DNA of 64,000 bases from an uncultured Clostridia bacterium (GCA_934754475.1 CAKVHV010000001.1:62001-126000), one strand, 5' to 3'. Counted from the first letter of the stretch, positions 16,270-24,672 are shown. The notes: a model not told the origin generated them from the letters alone. A program made the numbers and translations.

Positions 16270-16841
16270 TGAAAAATATAATAATTGGCGGAACTGTTAG
16301 GTCGGGAAAAAGTACTTTGGCGGGGTTAATTCATGACAAACTAAAGTATTCACTTGTCGAAAGTGATACTATTGTTCATGCTTTTAATGAAGTTTTTCCC
16401 GAACTTGGAATAATTCATAGAAAACCTAATCTTGCTCGTGAAAATTACAAACCATTTTTGTTTGAAATCTTAAATGGATTTTGCAAAAGTTTGAAGTATA
16501 ATGATAATGTAACAGTTTTTCTGGGGTCACAATTTTTGCCAGAACAAATATATGAATATCCAAACAAAGATAAATTTATAGTTATATTTTTGGGAATGAG
16601 TGATGTTGAACCAATGGTTCTTATGAAGAAGATTAGGGAAATGGACGAACATCACGATTGGACAAGAAAAAGAACGGACGAACAACTACTAGATAATTGC
16701 AAAGAAATTGTTTCCGAAAGCAAAAAATTAAAAGAAGACTGCCAAAAATTTGGTTTTTACTATTTTGATACCTTTGAAAACAGACAATCTGTACTTGAAA
16801 AAATTACAAAAATTATTGAAAACGAAAATAATATATATTAA
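16269..16841 (+). CDS. P-loop nucleotide kinase-like protein
   Basis: 190-residue cytosolic protein with a Walker A motif near the N-terminus (GGTVRSGKSTLA) and a hydrophobic strand IVIFLGM in the middle. The Arg-rich stretch WTRKRTDEQ at about residue 135 looks like the lid of small nucleoside or metabolite kinases. The family is not recognised with certainty; shikimate-kinase-like and adenylate-kinase-like folds are possible. It is coupled to the hydrolase by a one-base overlap and ends at the terminator at 16859, so the two genes probably share a pathway. Confidence 0.75.
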   Translation: MKNIIIGGTVRSGKSTLAGLIHDKLKYSLVESDTIVHAFNEVFPELGIIHRKPNLARENYKPFLFEILNGFCKSLKYNDNVTVFLGSQFLPEQIYEYPNKDKFIVIFLGMSDVEPMVLMKKIREMDEHHDWTRKRTDEQLLDNCKEIVSESKKLKEDCQKFGFYYFDTFENRQSVLEKITKIIENENNIY

Positions 16842-16858
16842 TTAAATATATAAATAAA

Positions 16859-16895
16859 AAGCATTATTCTACTATCTTTGAATAATGCTTTTGTT
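16859..16895 (+). terminator. Rho-independent terminator, twin of 22201-22241
   Basis: A 12 bp stem (16859-16870 with 16881-16892, AAAGCATTATTC/GAATAATGCTTT) and loop TACTATCTTT. Sequence and loop are nearly identical to the terminator after the lipoprotein gene at 21404. Confidence 0.88.
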
Positions 16896-16919
16896 TTTGT
16901 ATATTTTACTAATAAGTGC

Positions 16920-17126
16920 TTAGAGTATCTTTGTTAACAATAATTCGTCTATAGAAACATTGAAAAACTCAGCAACATTAATTATATTAGTTGCTGTCGG
17001 TTCGTACTTCTCATTTTCCCAAAAGGATACCATGCCTTTGCTGACATGTAGTTTTTGAGCAAGTTCGGGCTGTGTTAAGTTTTTCTCTTTTCTTAAACTT
17101 TTTAAATTTTGTGCAAAGTAGTTCAT
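16920..17126 (-). CDS. Small Xre-family transcriptional regulator
   Basis: 68-residue protein that is essentially one helix-turn-helix of the Cro/CI type: LKSLRKEKNLTQPELAQKL, then HVSKGMVSFWENEKYEP, then ISIDELL-type C-terminus (VSIDELLLTKIL). No sensor domain is present. It is divergent from the collagen-like lipoprotein gene at 17237, with 110 bp between them containing two palindromes. It most likely represses that gene, its own gene, or both (inference). It has the same size and layout as the regulator at 21097. Confidence 0.9.
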   Translation of the reverse strand: MNYFAQNLKSLRKEKNLTQPELAQKLHVSKGMVSFWENEKYEPTATNIINVAEFFNVSIDELLLTKIL

Positions 17127-17132
17127 CTATTC

Positions 17133-17191
17133 TTAGTATACTAATATTTGCGTTAAATTAGTTGACATCTTAGTATGCTAAGATTTATAAT
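17133..17191 (+). promoter_or_regulatory. Divergent operator and promoter, Xre/collagen-like lipoprotein
   Basis: A perfect palindrome TTAGTATACTAA (17133-17144) and a related CTTAGTATGCTAAG (17169-17182). The second lies inside the spacer between TTGACA (17162-17167) and TATAAT (17186-17191), 18 bp apart. Binding there would block the promoter of the downstream lipoprotein gene; the first site is positioned to affect the regulator gene. Confidence 0.75.
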
Positions 17192-17236
17192 GACTTTAAG
17201 TACAAGTTAAGTACAAATTAAAGGAGAAATTGGCAA

Positions 17237-19588
17237 ATGAAGAAAAAAGGAAAGATTATTACAGCATTAGCATCAATCGGGCTGTGTCTCGGCGGGGCAT
17301 TTATATTACCTGGTTGTGAACTAAAGATTGGCGAAAAGGAATTAACCACCGAAGAACAAATAAAAGTGGTTTATGCCAAGGCTGTTGAAGAAGGCTTCAC
17401 TGGCACATACGAAGAATGGTTGGAAAGTATCAAAGGTGAAAAAGGCGATACTGGTGCTAAGGGAGACACTGGTGCAAAAGGTGAAAAGGGAGACAAAGGA
17501 GATAAAGGCGACACCGGAGACAAAGGTGATAAGGGAGATAAAGGTGATGCCGGCTCAATAATTACTATTGGTACTGATGGTTTTTGGTATATTGACGGAG
17601 TCAATACTGAAGTTAAGGCAAAAGGCGAAAACGGAACAAATGGTACTAACGGAAAAGATGGTTCAAAAGTTACTATCGGAAATGACGGATACTGGTATAT
17701 TGACGGTGTCAAAACAGAAGTTTTAGCAAAAGGTGCTGATGGAAAGGATGGTTTAACTCCAACAATTGAAATTGATGACAATGGATATTGGGTTATAAAC
17801 GGGGAAACCACAACCATAAAAGCGAAAGGTGAAGACGGAACAAATGGTACTAACGGAAAAGATGGTTCGAAGGTTACAATTGGTACAGATGGATATTGGT
17901 ATATAGATGGTGTTAAAACTGACGTTTTAGCCAAGGCTCAAGATGGCAAAGATGGTAAAAATGGCACTATTGTAACAATTGGAGATGATGGCTACTGGTA
18001 CATTGATGGAAAAAATACAGAAGTTTTGGCTAAAGGAACAAATGGTGTTGATGGAAAAGACGGAGTAACTCCAACAATTGAAATTGATAATAACGGATAC
18101 TGGGTTATAAATGGAAAAACTACAACCATAAAAGCTCAAGGTGAAACCGGAGCGAAAGGAGAAAAAGGTGACACCGGTGCTAAAGGAGAGCAAGGCGAAA
18201 AGGGAGAAAAAGGAGATACTGGAGCGAAAGGTGAACAAGGTTTGCCTGGAGAAAATGGAGTAGACGGACGAGAAGTAGAATTTAGAAAATCCGCAACGCA
18301 TATCCAATGGAGATACAAAACATCAGATAATAGTGATGAATGGAAAGACTTAATTGAACTCACTGAATTGAAAGGCGAAAAAGGTGACAAGGGAGATACC
18401 GGAGCAAAGGGCGATACTGGTGCTAAGGGAGAACAAGGCGAAAAAGGTGAAACTGGAGCGAAAGGTGAAGCCGGAAAAGACGGTACTAACGGAACTGACG
18501 GAAGAAACGGACTAGACGGAACAACATGGTTAAACGGAAATGGTGCACCAGATAGCAGTATTGGAGAAAATGGTTGTTTCTATTTGGACTTGAGCACATC
18601 TAATATTTACTTCAAGGCAAGTACTGGTTGGATGGAAATCGGTGCATTTACTAACATCATAGAATCCAGACAAACAACACTTGCTGGAGACGTCAACTTG
18701 GACGGAAAAGTAAATTTATCAGACGTAGATTATCTAAGACCAATTTTGGCTCAATCTACATCAATTGCAGTTTCTTCGTCTACTTCAACTCAAACAATTA
18801 TGCTTACATCCGAAGAAGACCAATCTGGACTTTCTGACCAAGCAAAACTTAATGGCGACATTAATTGTGACGGAGTTGTTGATATGAATGATTTGTATAT
18901 ACTTATTCATATAGCAAATGGTCACGCTGGATATGATCGTACTGATTACAGTATTCTAAAAGATGTTAAAATTGGCGATTATAACAAAAATGGAATATAT
19001 GACGCAACTGATTTAGTTAAGATGAGAAGATATCTTCATGGTATGGACGAATTGAGTTTTGTTGATAAGTATGCACTTGACGTTGACCTTGATGGCAAGG
19101 TTGGAGTAAGAGATTTGTTGATATTTAGAAAGTGTCTTGCTGGGTATGAAGGATATACAACTCTTCCACGTGAAAGTGATGTTGTAGAACAAATTCCTGA
19201 TGCTTTCCTAGGAGATATTGACCTTAGTATGTCTATTACAAAATCCGACTATAACACTATTAGAGATATAGTTGTTAATGGAACTCAAAATATGCAAGAC
19301 GAAATTATTTTGAAACTAGCGGATGTTAACAAAGACGGCACCGTTGACGAAGCGGATTTGTATGCACTAAATGATGGTGAATTTGTTACAACTGGCGATG
19401 TTAACTTTGACGGAGTAGTTGATATGAACGACTATACACTCATTTCAAGACATTTGGATAGTAATGACTCATTCACACTTAGTAATGCGGTAGTACAACA
19501 TATTGACTTTAATAAAGATGGTGTAGTTGACGACAAAGATTTGGCTCTTCTTTTGAAATATATCAAAGGCGAAGTTACATCACTTTAA
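17237..19588 (+). CDS. Collagen-like lipoprotein with dockerin-type calcium-binding repeats
   Basis: 783-residue predicted surface lipoprotein. The signal peptide ends in the lipobox LPGC. A helical segment (EEGFTGTYEEWLESIKG) leads into three Gly-X-Y collagen stretches (about residues 66-112, 302-345 and 378-428). Between the first two are six short beta repeats of two kinds, typified by TIGNDGYWYIDGV and IEIDDNGYWVING. After about residue 480 come at least seven EF-hand-like dockerin-type units such as GDVNLDGKVNLSDVDYL, GDINCDGVVDMNDLYIL and DFNKDGVVDDKDLALL. Calcium binding and adhesion or scaffolding are inferred. ATG 17237 follows AAGGAG. A terminator follows. The repeats make it prone to length change. 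Confidence 0.9.
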   Translation: MKKKGKIITALASIGLCLGGAFILPGCELKIGEKELTTEEQIKVVYAKAVEEGFTGTYEEWLESIKGEKGDTGAKGDTGAKGEKGDKGDKGDTGDKGDKGDKGDAGSIITIGTDGFWYIDGVNTEVKAKGENGTNGTNGKDGSKVTIGNDGYWYIDGVKTEVLAKGADGKDGLTPTIEIDDNGYWVINGETTTIKAKGEDGTNGTNGKDGSKVTIGTDGYWYIDGVKTDVLAKAQDGKDGKNGTIVTIGDDGYWYIDGKNTEVLAKGTNGVDGKDGVTPTIEIDNNGYWVINGKTTTIKAQGETGAKGEKGDTGAKGEQGEKGEKGDTGAKGEQGLPGENGVDGREVEFRKSATHIQWRYKTSDNSDEWKDLIELTELKGEKGDKGDTGAKGDTGAKGEQGEKGETGAKGEAGKDGTNGTDGRNGLDGTTWLNGNGAPDSSIGENGCFYLDLSTSNIYFKASTGWMEIGAFTNIIESRQTTLAGDVNLDGKVNLSDVDYLRPILAQSTSIAVSSSTSTQTIMLTSEEDQSGLSDQAKLNGDINCDGVVDMNDLYILIHIANGHAGYDRTDYSILKDVKIGDYNKNGIYDATDLVKMRRYLHGMDELSFVDKYALDVDLDGKVGVRDLLIFRKCLAGYEGYTTLPRESDVVEQIPDAFLGDIDLSMSITKSDYNTIRDIVVNGTQNMQDEIILKLADVNKDGTVDEADLYALNDGEFVTTGDVNFDGVVDMNDYTLISRHLDSNDSFTLSNAVVQHIDFNKDGVVDDKDLALLLKYIKGEVTSL

Positions 19589-19602
19589 TTAAACATTAAA
19601 AA

Positions 19603-19640
19603 AACTCTAACAGACGAATTTGTTTGTTAGAGTTTTTTTT
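19603..19640 (+). terminator. Rho-independent terminator
   Basis: AACTCTAACA (19603-19612) pairs perfectly with TGTTAGAGTT (19625-19634) and is followed by a T run. Confidence 0.92.
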
Positions 19641-19690
19641 ACAATTAAACTAAACCAGTTTGTTATTAATTTCATTTTTGCATTTTTTGA

Positions 19691-19719
19691 TTGCTTGCAA
19701 AATTAATATTTGGTATAAT
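19691..19719 (+). promoter_or_regulatory. Putative sigma-A promoter
   Basis: TTGCTT (19691-19696), 17 bp spacer, TATAAT (19714-19719), about 30 bases before the start codon of the next gene. Confidence 0.6.
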
Positions 19720-19748
19720 AATTTTGTAATCATTAGGAGACATGTTTT

Positions 19749-20315
19749 ATGAAAGAAACTGAAATTACAGTTCAAGTCTTTAATTCATTAGAAGAAATAG
19801 ACAATATCCTTGTTAATCAAGGGTTTGAAAAAACTAGAATCTTTCAACTTAACGATTGGTATTTTACTAAGTTGGACGATATACAAAACATTAGTTTTAT
19901 TGATTTGATTAATAACTCGTTTTTGGTTAGACAATTAATTTCTAATACCGAAAAACTTCAGTTGTGTTATAAACAAAAACAGGTGGATAAGTTTAATAAT
20001 GTAATTGCTGAAGAAAAGTTTGTGTCGCAAATAGACTCACTAGATGAAACTTTGAAAATATTTAATCTTTGTGGTCTAAATAATTATTGTACTATCAAAA
20101 ATCATTCTTATGTTTACAAAAAAGGCATTACTGAATTTGCTCTTCAAGTTGTTGAAAATCTGGGAATTTTTATTGAATTTGAAGAAGACGAAAGTATGTT
20201 AGGAATGAATGAGCAACAAAAGATTAATCATATGTTTTCAATTTTAAAATCTTTGAACTTAAAATTAGGAGACGATTATTCTTGCAAAAAAGTTATGATG
20301 ATGTTAAATAAATAA
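19749..20315 (+). CDS. Putative CYTH-domain protein
   Basis: 188-residue cytosolic protein with features of the CYTH fold (class IV adenylate cyclase/thiamine triphosphatase family): an N-terminal charged strand (ETEITVQVF, a degenerate form of the ExExK signature), a WYFTK strand, an Arg/Lys-rich strand pair (LVRQLI, LCYKQKQ), and late acidic strands (VENLGIFIEFEE). The degenerate signature makes activity and substrate doubtful. Start ATG 19749 has TAGGAG nine bases upstream and its own promoter. It is followed by the zinc-ribbon gene after a 46-base gap. Confidence 0.6.
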   Translation: MKETEITVQVFNSLEEIDNILVNQGFEKTRIFQLNDWYFTKLDDIQNISFIDLINNSFLVRQLISNTEKLQLCYKQKQVDKFNNVIAEEKFVSQIDSLDETLKIFNLCGLNNYCTIKNHSYVYKKGITEFALQVVENLGIFIEFEEDESMLGMNEQQKINHMFSILKSLNLKLGDDYSCKKVMMMLNK

Positions 20316-20361
20316 TTTAATATTCATTAATTAAAATTAAAAATACATAAAGAGAAAAAAT

Positions 20362-21042
20362 ATGAGAATAGTGTTTATTTTTGCATTTGTAATAATTATA
20401 ATAGTTGGCGTGATTATGGCTGTAATGACACAAATTAAAGAAAAATCAAAAAGCGGAATGTCTCAACAGACCGAACAAAATAATTCAACTCAAAAACTAG
20501 ATAATGAAAGCAAAAAACAAAGACCTATGCAAAAAATGGTCTACAAGATTTGTAAGTATTGTGGGTGCAGATTTGAAAACCGACTTGGAAAATGTCCGGG
20601 ATGTGGCTCAAGACAATATAATTTGGAGTATGTTGACGACCCAAATGGTGTTTATGTAAATGATATTGAGTTTAAGACAGTGTGTTGTGAAACTTGTCAT
20701 CAGTTTAATTATTTAGGTGCAAAATACTGCGTAAAGTGTGGGGCAAAATTGCCAACACCAAAGGAAGTTGATGCAAAGAAATTGGATAGTCTACTTGACA
20801 AAGACGGAAAAATTATGAAATATCCAACCAAACCTAACAAACGAGTAGCATTAGAATACTTGTGTAGCAAGTTTGACAAAGACACTAGATATAACGAAAA
20901 GAAAGTTAATGAAATAATACTACAATGGATTTGTTTTGTGGATTATGTTGCGATTAGACGAGATATGGTTGACATGGGTTATTTAAATAGAGATAGCAGT
21001 AGCGGTTTCTATTGTGTAAATGCTTCAAAAGAAGATAATTAA
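20362..21042 (+). CDS. Membrane-anchored double zinc-ribbon protein
   Basis: 226-residue protein. Residues about 1-22 form a single transmembrane segment, followed by a polar Gln/Asn/Lys-rich linker. Two zinc ribbons follow: CKYCGCRF with CPGCGSRQ, and CCETCHQF with CVKCGAKL. The C-terminal 90 residues are Lys/Asp-rich with a helical look (KRVALEYLCSKFD) and resemble a DUF2087-like or winged-helix segment with an invariant-looking WICFVDYVAIRRDMVDMGYL. This last part is reminiscent of the DNA-binding C-terminal domain in DUF2087 proteins, which is an inference. The terminator at 21050 separates it from the convergent xre gene. Confidence 0.72.
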   Translation: MRIVFIFAFVIIIIVGVIMAVMTQIKEKSKSGMSQQTEQNNSTQKLDNESKKQRPMQKMVYKICKYCGCRFENRLGKCPGCGSRQYNLEYVDDPNGVYVNDIEFKTVCCETCHQFNYLGAKYCVKCGAKLPTPKEVDAKKLDSLLDKDGKIMKYPTKPNKRVALEYLCSKFDKDTRYNEKKVNEIILQWICFVDYVAIRRDMVDMGYLNRDSSSGFYCVNASKEDN

Positions 21043-21049
21043 AATTTTG

Positions 21050-21092
21050 ACTACAAGTTAATTTGATTTAATCAATTGCTTGTAGTTTTTTT
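21050..21092 (+). terminator. Rho-independent terminator
   Basis: ACTACAAG (21050-21057) pairs with CTTGTAGT (21079-21086), with a T run to 21092. It ends the zinc-ribbon gene just before the convergent regulator. Confidence 0.85.
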
Positions 21093-21096
21093 ATGT

Positions 21097-21300
21097 CTAA
21101 TCTTCAATTCCTAGCAGATAGTCGGTTGTTACTTTGAAAATATCTGCAATTTTGATTAATTGCTCCAAATTACACTCTCTTTGACCTAATTCCCAATAAC
21201 TTATAGTTCGGGGATTGACATACAAAAGACTTGCCAATTCATTTCTTGACATGTTTTTATCTATTCGCAATTCTTTAAGTCTTTCGGGAAATTTAACCAT
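21097..21300 (-). CDS. Small Xre-family transcriptional regulator
   Basis: 67-residue single helix-turn-helix regulator: LKELRIDKNMSRNELASLL, then YVNPRTISYWELGQRE, then IADIFKVTTDYLLGIED. There is no sensor domain. It is divergent from the third CTDINLSQ lipoprotein gene at 21404, with two 13 bp palindromes between. It is related in size and architecture to the regulator at 16920, but its operators differ in sequence, so the two modules should be regulated independently. Confidence 0.9.
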   Translation of the reverse strand: MVKFPERLKELRIDKNMSRNELASLLYVNPRTISYWELGQRECNLEQLIKIADIFKVTTDYLLGIED

Positions 21301-21312
21301 ATTATTATTTTA

Positions 21313-21363
21313 GAACAAATTGTTCAAAATATCTTGACTTGGAACATTTTGTTCTGATATACT
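21313..21363 (+). promoter_or_regulatory. Operator and promoter of the third CTDINLSQ lipoprotein gene
   Basis: Palindromes GAACAAATTGTTC (21313-21325) and GAACATTTTGTTC (21342-21354) flank and overlap the promoter TTGACT (21334-21339) to TATACT (21358-21363), spacer 18 bp. The second palindrome fills the spacer exactly as in the module at 17133-17191. Confidence 0.75.
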
Positions 21364-21403
21364 TAAATTAAGGTGGGTAAAACATAAATCAAAGGAGAAA
21401 ACG

Positions 21404-22198
21404 ATGGAAAACAAAACAAAAAAAATAATCGCTGGGGTGGGAATGGGCTTGATGCTTGCGAGCGGTTCGCTACTTGCTACTGGATGTACTGACATTAATC
21501 TAAGCCAAGCTCAAACAGACAAAATATTACAAGTCGTAGATAATTGTGATAACTTTATGGAAAACACAATGAATATCTTGGAAGAACAAAATAAACAAAT
21601 TGATGTAAAACAAGCAAGCAAATTATATGAAATGGCTGTAGCAAAATTAGAGTTAAACTATAATGATATTTGGTCAAGTTTAAAAATCTCTAACATAGTC
21701 ACACGTGGAGACAAAGATAATGGTTATGATGAAAAGGAAGTATTTATAACTTTTGTTAAGGGAAACGGATATGGTCTAATTAGAAATATGGTTGATGCAA
21801 ACAATGACGGAACATATGATACTGATATTATTCTTGATTATGAGACACTAAATCAATTTGCAGGTACAACAGACGAAGTCCAAAATAGTGATGCAAAGAC
21901 TTTTGATTGCAAAGCTAACAAGGAAATTTCTACAATGCTAAATATTACAACCTTTAATGAAGACAATATCTTAAGTTGCGAAAAATTAGATAATGGGGGT
22001 TACAAATTACTTGCTGTTGCAGAAGTTGGCGGAAACAAAATAATTTCGGAGTGTGTAATAAACAAAGACGGACTACTACTTTCCAAAGATTATTATGCAA
22101 TCGAAAGAATGTCTCCGGACGAAAACGAAAAGACAACTTTGCACTCGTCAATTGTTATTGAATATGGTGTAGTAACTTTGGAAGACTTTGTTAAATAA
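21404..22198 (+). CDS. Lineage-specific lipoprotein, paralogue 3
   Basis: 264-residue predicted lipoprotein. The signal peptide ends in the lipobox LATGC, and the mature protein begins CTDINLSQAQTDKILQVVDN, which marks it as a paralogue of the products at 675 and 2305. Downstream blocks are more diverged (LDNGGYKLLAV aligns with VLENGNYVIYAF). The promoter differs: it has no G tract and instead carries Xre-type operators, so paralogues are under different control. ATG 21404 follows AAAGGAG. Function unknown; exposure on the outer membrane face is inferred. Confidence 0.85.
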   Translation: MENKTKKIIAGVGMGLMLASGSLLATGCTDINLSQAQTDKILQVVDNCDNFMENTMNILEEQNKQIDVKQASKLYEMAVAKLELNYNDIWSSLKISNIVTRGDKDNGYDEKEVFITFVKGNGYGLIRNMVDANNDGTYDTDIILDYETLNQFAGTTDEVQNSDAKTFDCKANKEISTMLNITTFNEDNILSCEKLDNGGYKLLAVAEVGGNKIISECVINKDGLLLSKDYYAIERMSPDENEKTTLHSSIVIEYGVVTLEDFVK

Positions 22199-22200
22199 TT

Positions 22201-22241
22201 AAAAAAGCATTATTCTTCTATCTTTGAATAATGCTTTTTTT
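22201..22241 (+). terminator. Rho-independent terminator, twin of 16859-16895
   Basis: The stem AAGCATTATTC/GAATAATGCTT with loop TTCTATCTTT is followed by seven T. Only one loop base differs from the terminator at 16859. The 180-base gap after it, up to murA, holds a 7 bp inverted repeat around 22348-22367 and nothing else clear. Confidence 0.92.
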
Positions 22242-22421
22242 AACAAAAATCCTAGGTTGACACATATAAAATATATATGGTTTTATCTTGTATATTGTAA
22301 GAGTAATTTGTTTTAACACAAATTATAAATTTTGAATAGTATGATTAAAGTGAATATTGATTCACTTAAATATTTTGTTTGAGAAGCAAGTATTAATTTT
22401 TGAATACATATAGGGGATAAA

Positions 22422-23678
22422 ATGGAAAGATTGTTTATAAATGGTGGCAGAAGACTTGAAGGCGAACTTGAAATTGTTTCTGCCAAAAACTCCTTGCTTC
22501 CAATTCTTGCTGGAAGCATAATTAATGATAAATTAGTCAAAATCAACAAGGTTGCCAAGTTTTCGGACGTTTTGTATATGGTCAAAATTTTGGAAAGTTT
22601 GGGAGTTGAGACTCAGTTTTTTGACGATACTTTGAGACTAGATTCGTGCGGGGCTTGTAAATATCTTGTAAAAGATGAGTTTACAAAAAAAGTAAGGTCT
22701 AGCGTTTTTTTATTAGGTCCTTTGCTTAGTAGATTTGGTAGAGCCAAGGTGGCATATCCGGGTGGGTGCAATATTGGAAATAGACCAATTAATCTACACA
22801 TCAAGGGTTTGGAAGCATTAAATGTCAAGATTGAAGAAAAACATGGTTACATAATTTGTGATGGAAGAAATATGCGGGCTGGCGAAGTACATTTGGATTT
22901 TCCGTCAGTCGGTGCAACCGAAAATTTAATGATGGCGAGTGTCAAACTCAAAGGCACAACAACAATATATAATTGTGCAAGAGAGCCAGAAATTGAAGAT
23001 TTACAAGATTTTCTTAATTCGTTTGGTTGCAAGGTTTCGGGTGCTGGCAGTAGCACGATTACAATTACTGGAGTAAATAGTTTTGTTGAAACTGAGTTTA
23101 CTCCAATCAAGGATAGAATAGTGGCTGGAACATATCTTATAGCTTGTGCTATGTGTGGTGGAAATACAAGACTAATTGGTAGCAAAAAAGAGCATAACCA
23201 GGCACTTATTCAAAAACTAAAACAATGTGGTGCGGATATTCAAGACGATAAATACGGGCTAAGTATTAGCGTTTCGTCTAGGCTTAAGAGTATTCCAAAT
23301 ATTGAGACTCAGCCTTATCCGGGATTTCCAACAGATTTACAAAACCAAATTCTTACTATGCAAACCATCACCAAAGGCACATCTGTGGTTGTTGAAAATT
23401 TGTACGAAAGTAGATTTAAGATTTGTAACGAACTCCTTAGAATGGGTGCAGATATTAGTATAAAAGATAGAATGGCAATAATCAAAGGTGTCAACAAATT
23501 GTATGGAGCAAATGTTGTGGCATCAGATTTGCGTGGTGGAGCGGGATTGGTTCTTGCTGGACTAGTTGCAGACGGGTATACGACTATTGAAGATATTTAT
23601 CATATAGATAGGGGATACTTGTCGGTTGAAGAAGATTTTTGTAAACTTGGAGCAGAAATAAAAAGAATTAAAGAGTAA
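22422..23678 (+). CDS. murA: UDP-N-acetylglucosamine 1-carboxyvinyltransferase MurA
   Basis: 418-residue cytosolic enzyme for the first committed step of peptidoglycan synthesis, transferring enolpyruvate from PEP to UDP-GlcNAc. The N-terminal AKNSLLP motif is present. The active-site loop is GGCNIGNRPINLH, with the Cys that fosfomycin alkylates in sensitive enzymes. LRGGAGLVLAGL near the C-terminus is typical. ATG 22422 follows AGGGGA. Its position between the accessory island and ftsQ takes the place of murG/murB in the Bacillus cluster. Confidence 0.96.
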   Translation: MERLFINGGRRLEGELEIVSAKNSLLPILAGSIINDKLVKINKVAKFSDVLYMVKILESLGVETQFFDDTLRLDSCGACKYLVKDEFTKKVRSSVFLLGPLLSRFGRAKVAYPGGCNIGNRPINLHIKGLEALNVKIEEKHGYIICDGRNMRAGEVHLDFPSVGATENLMMASVKLKGTTTIYNCAREPEIEDLQDFLNSFGCKVSGAGSSTITITGVNSFVETEFTPIKDRIVAGTYLIACAMCGGNTRLIGSKKEHNQALIQKLKQCGADIQDDKYGLSISVSSRLKSIPNIETQPYPGFPTDLQNQILTMQTITKGTSVVVENLYESRFKICNELLRMGADISIKDRMAIIKGVNKLYGANVVASDLRGGAGLVLAGLVADGYTTIEDIYHIDRGYLSVEEDFCKLGAEIKRIKE

Positions 23679-23753
23679 AGACACTTAATTTTCTTGTAAA
23701 AACAAAAAGTATTTGCTAAAATAATGGTAATTTAAAAAAGAGTTAAAAGTAAT

Positions 23754-24569
23754 ATGAAAAATAAAAAGCTTATTGGATTACTAATAGTTTTGGCATTTAT
23801 TACTGTACTAGTGGTTTTGAATAGTACTCTTTTTACTTTGCAAAGTATATCTGTCAACTGGCTAACCACCAAGTGCGAACTCGAAAATCTCAAAGATTAC
23901 ACGATGGTGGATAGCATTGAAAAAGGCGAAAGTATATTTTTGGTTAAAAAAGATAAAATCGCTCAGAGTTTAGAAAAGAAATATTCGTACTTAAGAGTGG
24001 TTAGTATCGAAACCAAATTTCCAAATAAGATTGTTATTCATTCAGCCGAAAGAGAAAGCATGTTTGCAATCAAAATTTCGGATAATGACTATGCAATAGT
24101 TGATGAACTTGGCAAGGTTTTGAGTAGAGTGGGCAAAGATAATGAAAATATCAAAAACTCCGAACTTGAAGCAAAGCCTATCAAAATAATCTTAAATGAA
24201 TCCATTTCACCAGAAAATTATGAAGTTGGAAATATTATCAAGGACGAAAGTGTTGTAAGTATTGTTGGCAGAGTATCTAAGTCATTGAGAGAATCTAACT
24301 ATATTCCAACCACATCAAAAGGTGTTTTTGTATCATTAGAAGTCACCAAAAAAGGTCAGAATATCGAATTATTTTTCAAAACTCGAAGCGGGATTTCGCT
24401 TGTGATTGAAGATGCTTATGATAATATGACGGATATGTTGCTACTTGGGCTTGACAGATATAATTATTTTCATCAACAAGGTGCTACATCGGGAGCGGTG
24501 GTTGTTTGGCAAAATAATGAATCGAAAATATTTGCAAGATTCGATGAAAACTTTATAAAAGTAATTTAA
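23754..24569 (+). CDS. ftsQ: Cell-division protein FtsQ/DivIB
   Basis: 271-residue bitopic membrane protein. An N-terminal transmembrane segment (about residues 5-25) is followed by a POTRA-like region (SIEKGESIFLVKKDKIAQSL and FPNKIVIHSAERE) and the beta domain. FtsQ/DivIB works with FtsL and DivIC in the divisome. Position just upstream of ftsA supports the call. The start at 23754 has AAGAGTTAAAAG upstream, a weak ribosome binding site. A terminator follows, so ftsA-ftsZ form a separate transcript. Confidence 0.88.
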   Translation: MKNKKLIGLLIVLAFITVLVVLNSTLFTLQSISVNWLTTKCELENLKDYTMVDSIEKGESIFLVKKDKIAQSLEKKYSYLRVVSIETKFPNKIVIHSAERESMFAIKISDNDYAIVDELGKVLSRVGKDNENIKNSELEAKPIKIILNESISPENYEVGNIIKDESVVSIVGRVSKSLRESNYIPTTSKGVFVSLEVTKKGQNIELFFKTRSGISLVIEDAYDNMTDMLLLGLDRYNYFHQQGATSGAVVVWQNNESKIFARFDENFIKVI

Positions 24570-24587
24570 AATATAATCAATTTTTTA

Positions 24588-24620
24588 TGGCTGTTTGTAA
24601 ATTAAACAGCCAATTTTTTT
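24588..24620 (+). terminator. Rho-independent terminator
   Basis: TGGCTGTTT (24588-24596) pairs with AAACAGCCA (24604-24612) and is followed by seven T. Confidence 0.92.
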
Positions 24621-24672
24621 GAAATGTATTCGTAAAAAGCCAAAATATTTTGGATTTGGAGTTGAAATAAAT

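Noticed and set aside
17371..18390. Long minus-strand open frames rich in Pro and Ser
   Set aside because: They are the antisense of collagen Gly-X-Y repeats, which lack stop codons in the opposite frame by composition. The same applies to 31332-31589.
21313..21354. GAAC...GTTC palindromes as LexA boxes
   Set aside because: The gap between half-sites is 5 bases, not 4, and they lie beside a divergent Xre gene, which is the more likely ligand. The uvrB box at 43432 has the correct N4 spacing.
14091..22421. Integrated prophage or transposon in the accessory island
   Set aside because: No integrase, transposase, terminal inverted repeats or tRNA end was seen; only the twin terminators hint at rearrangement.
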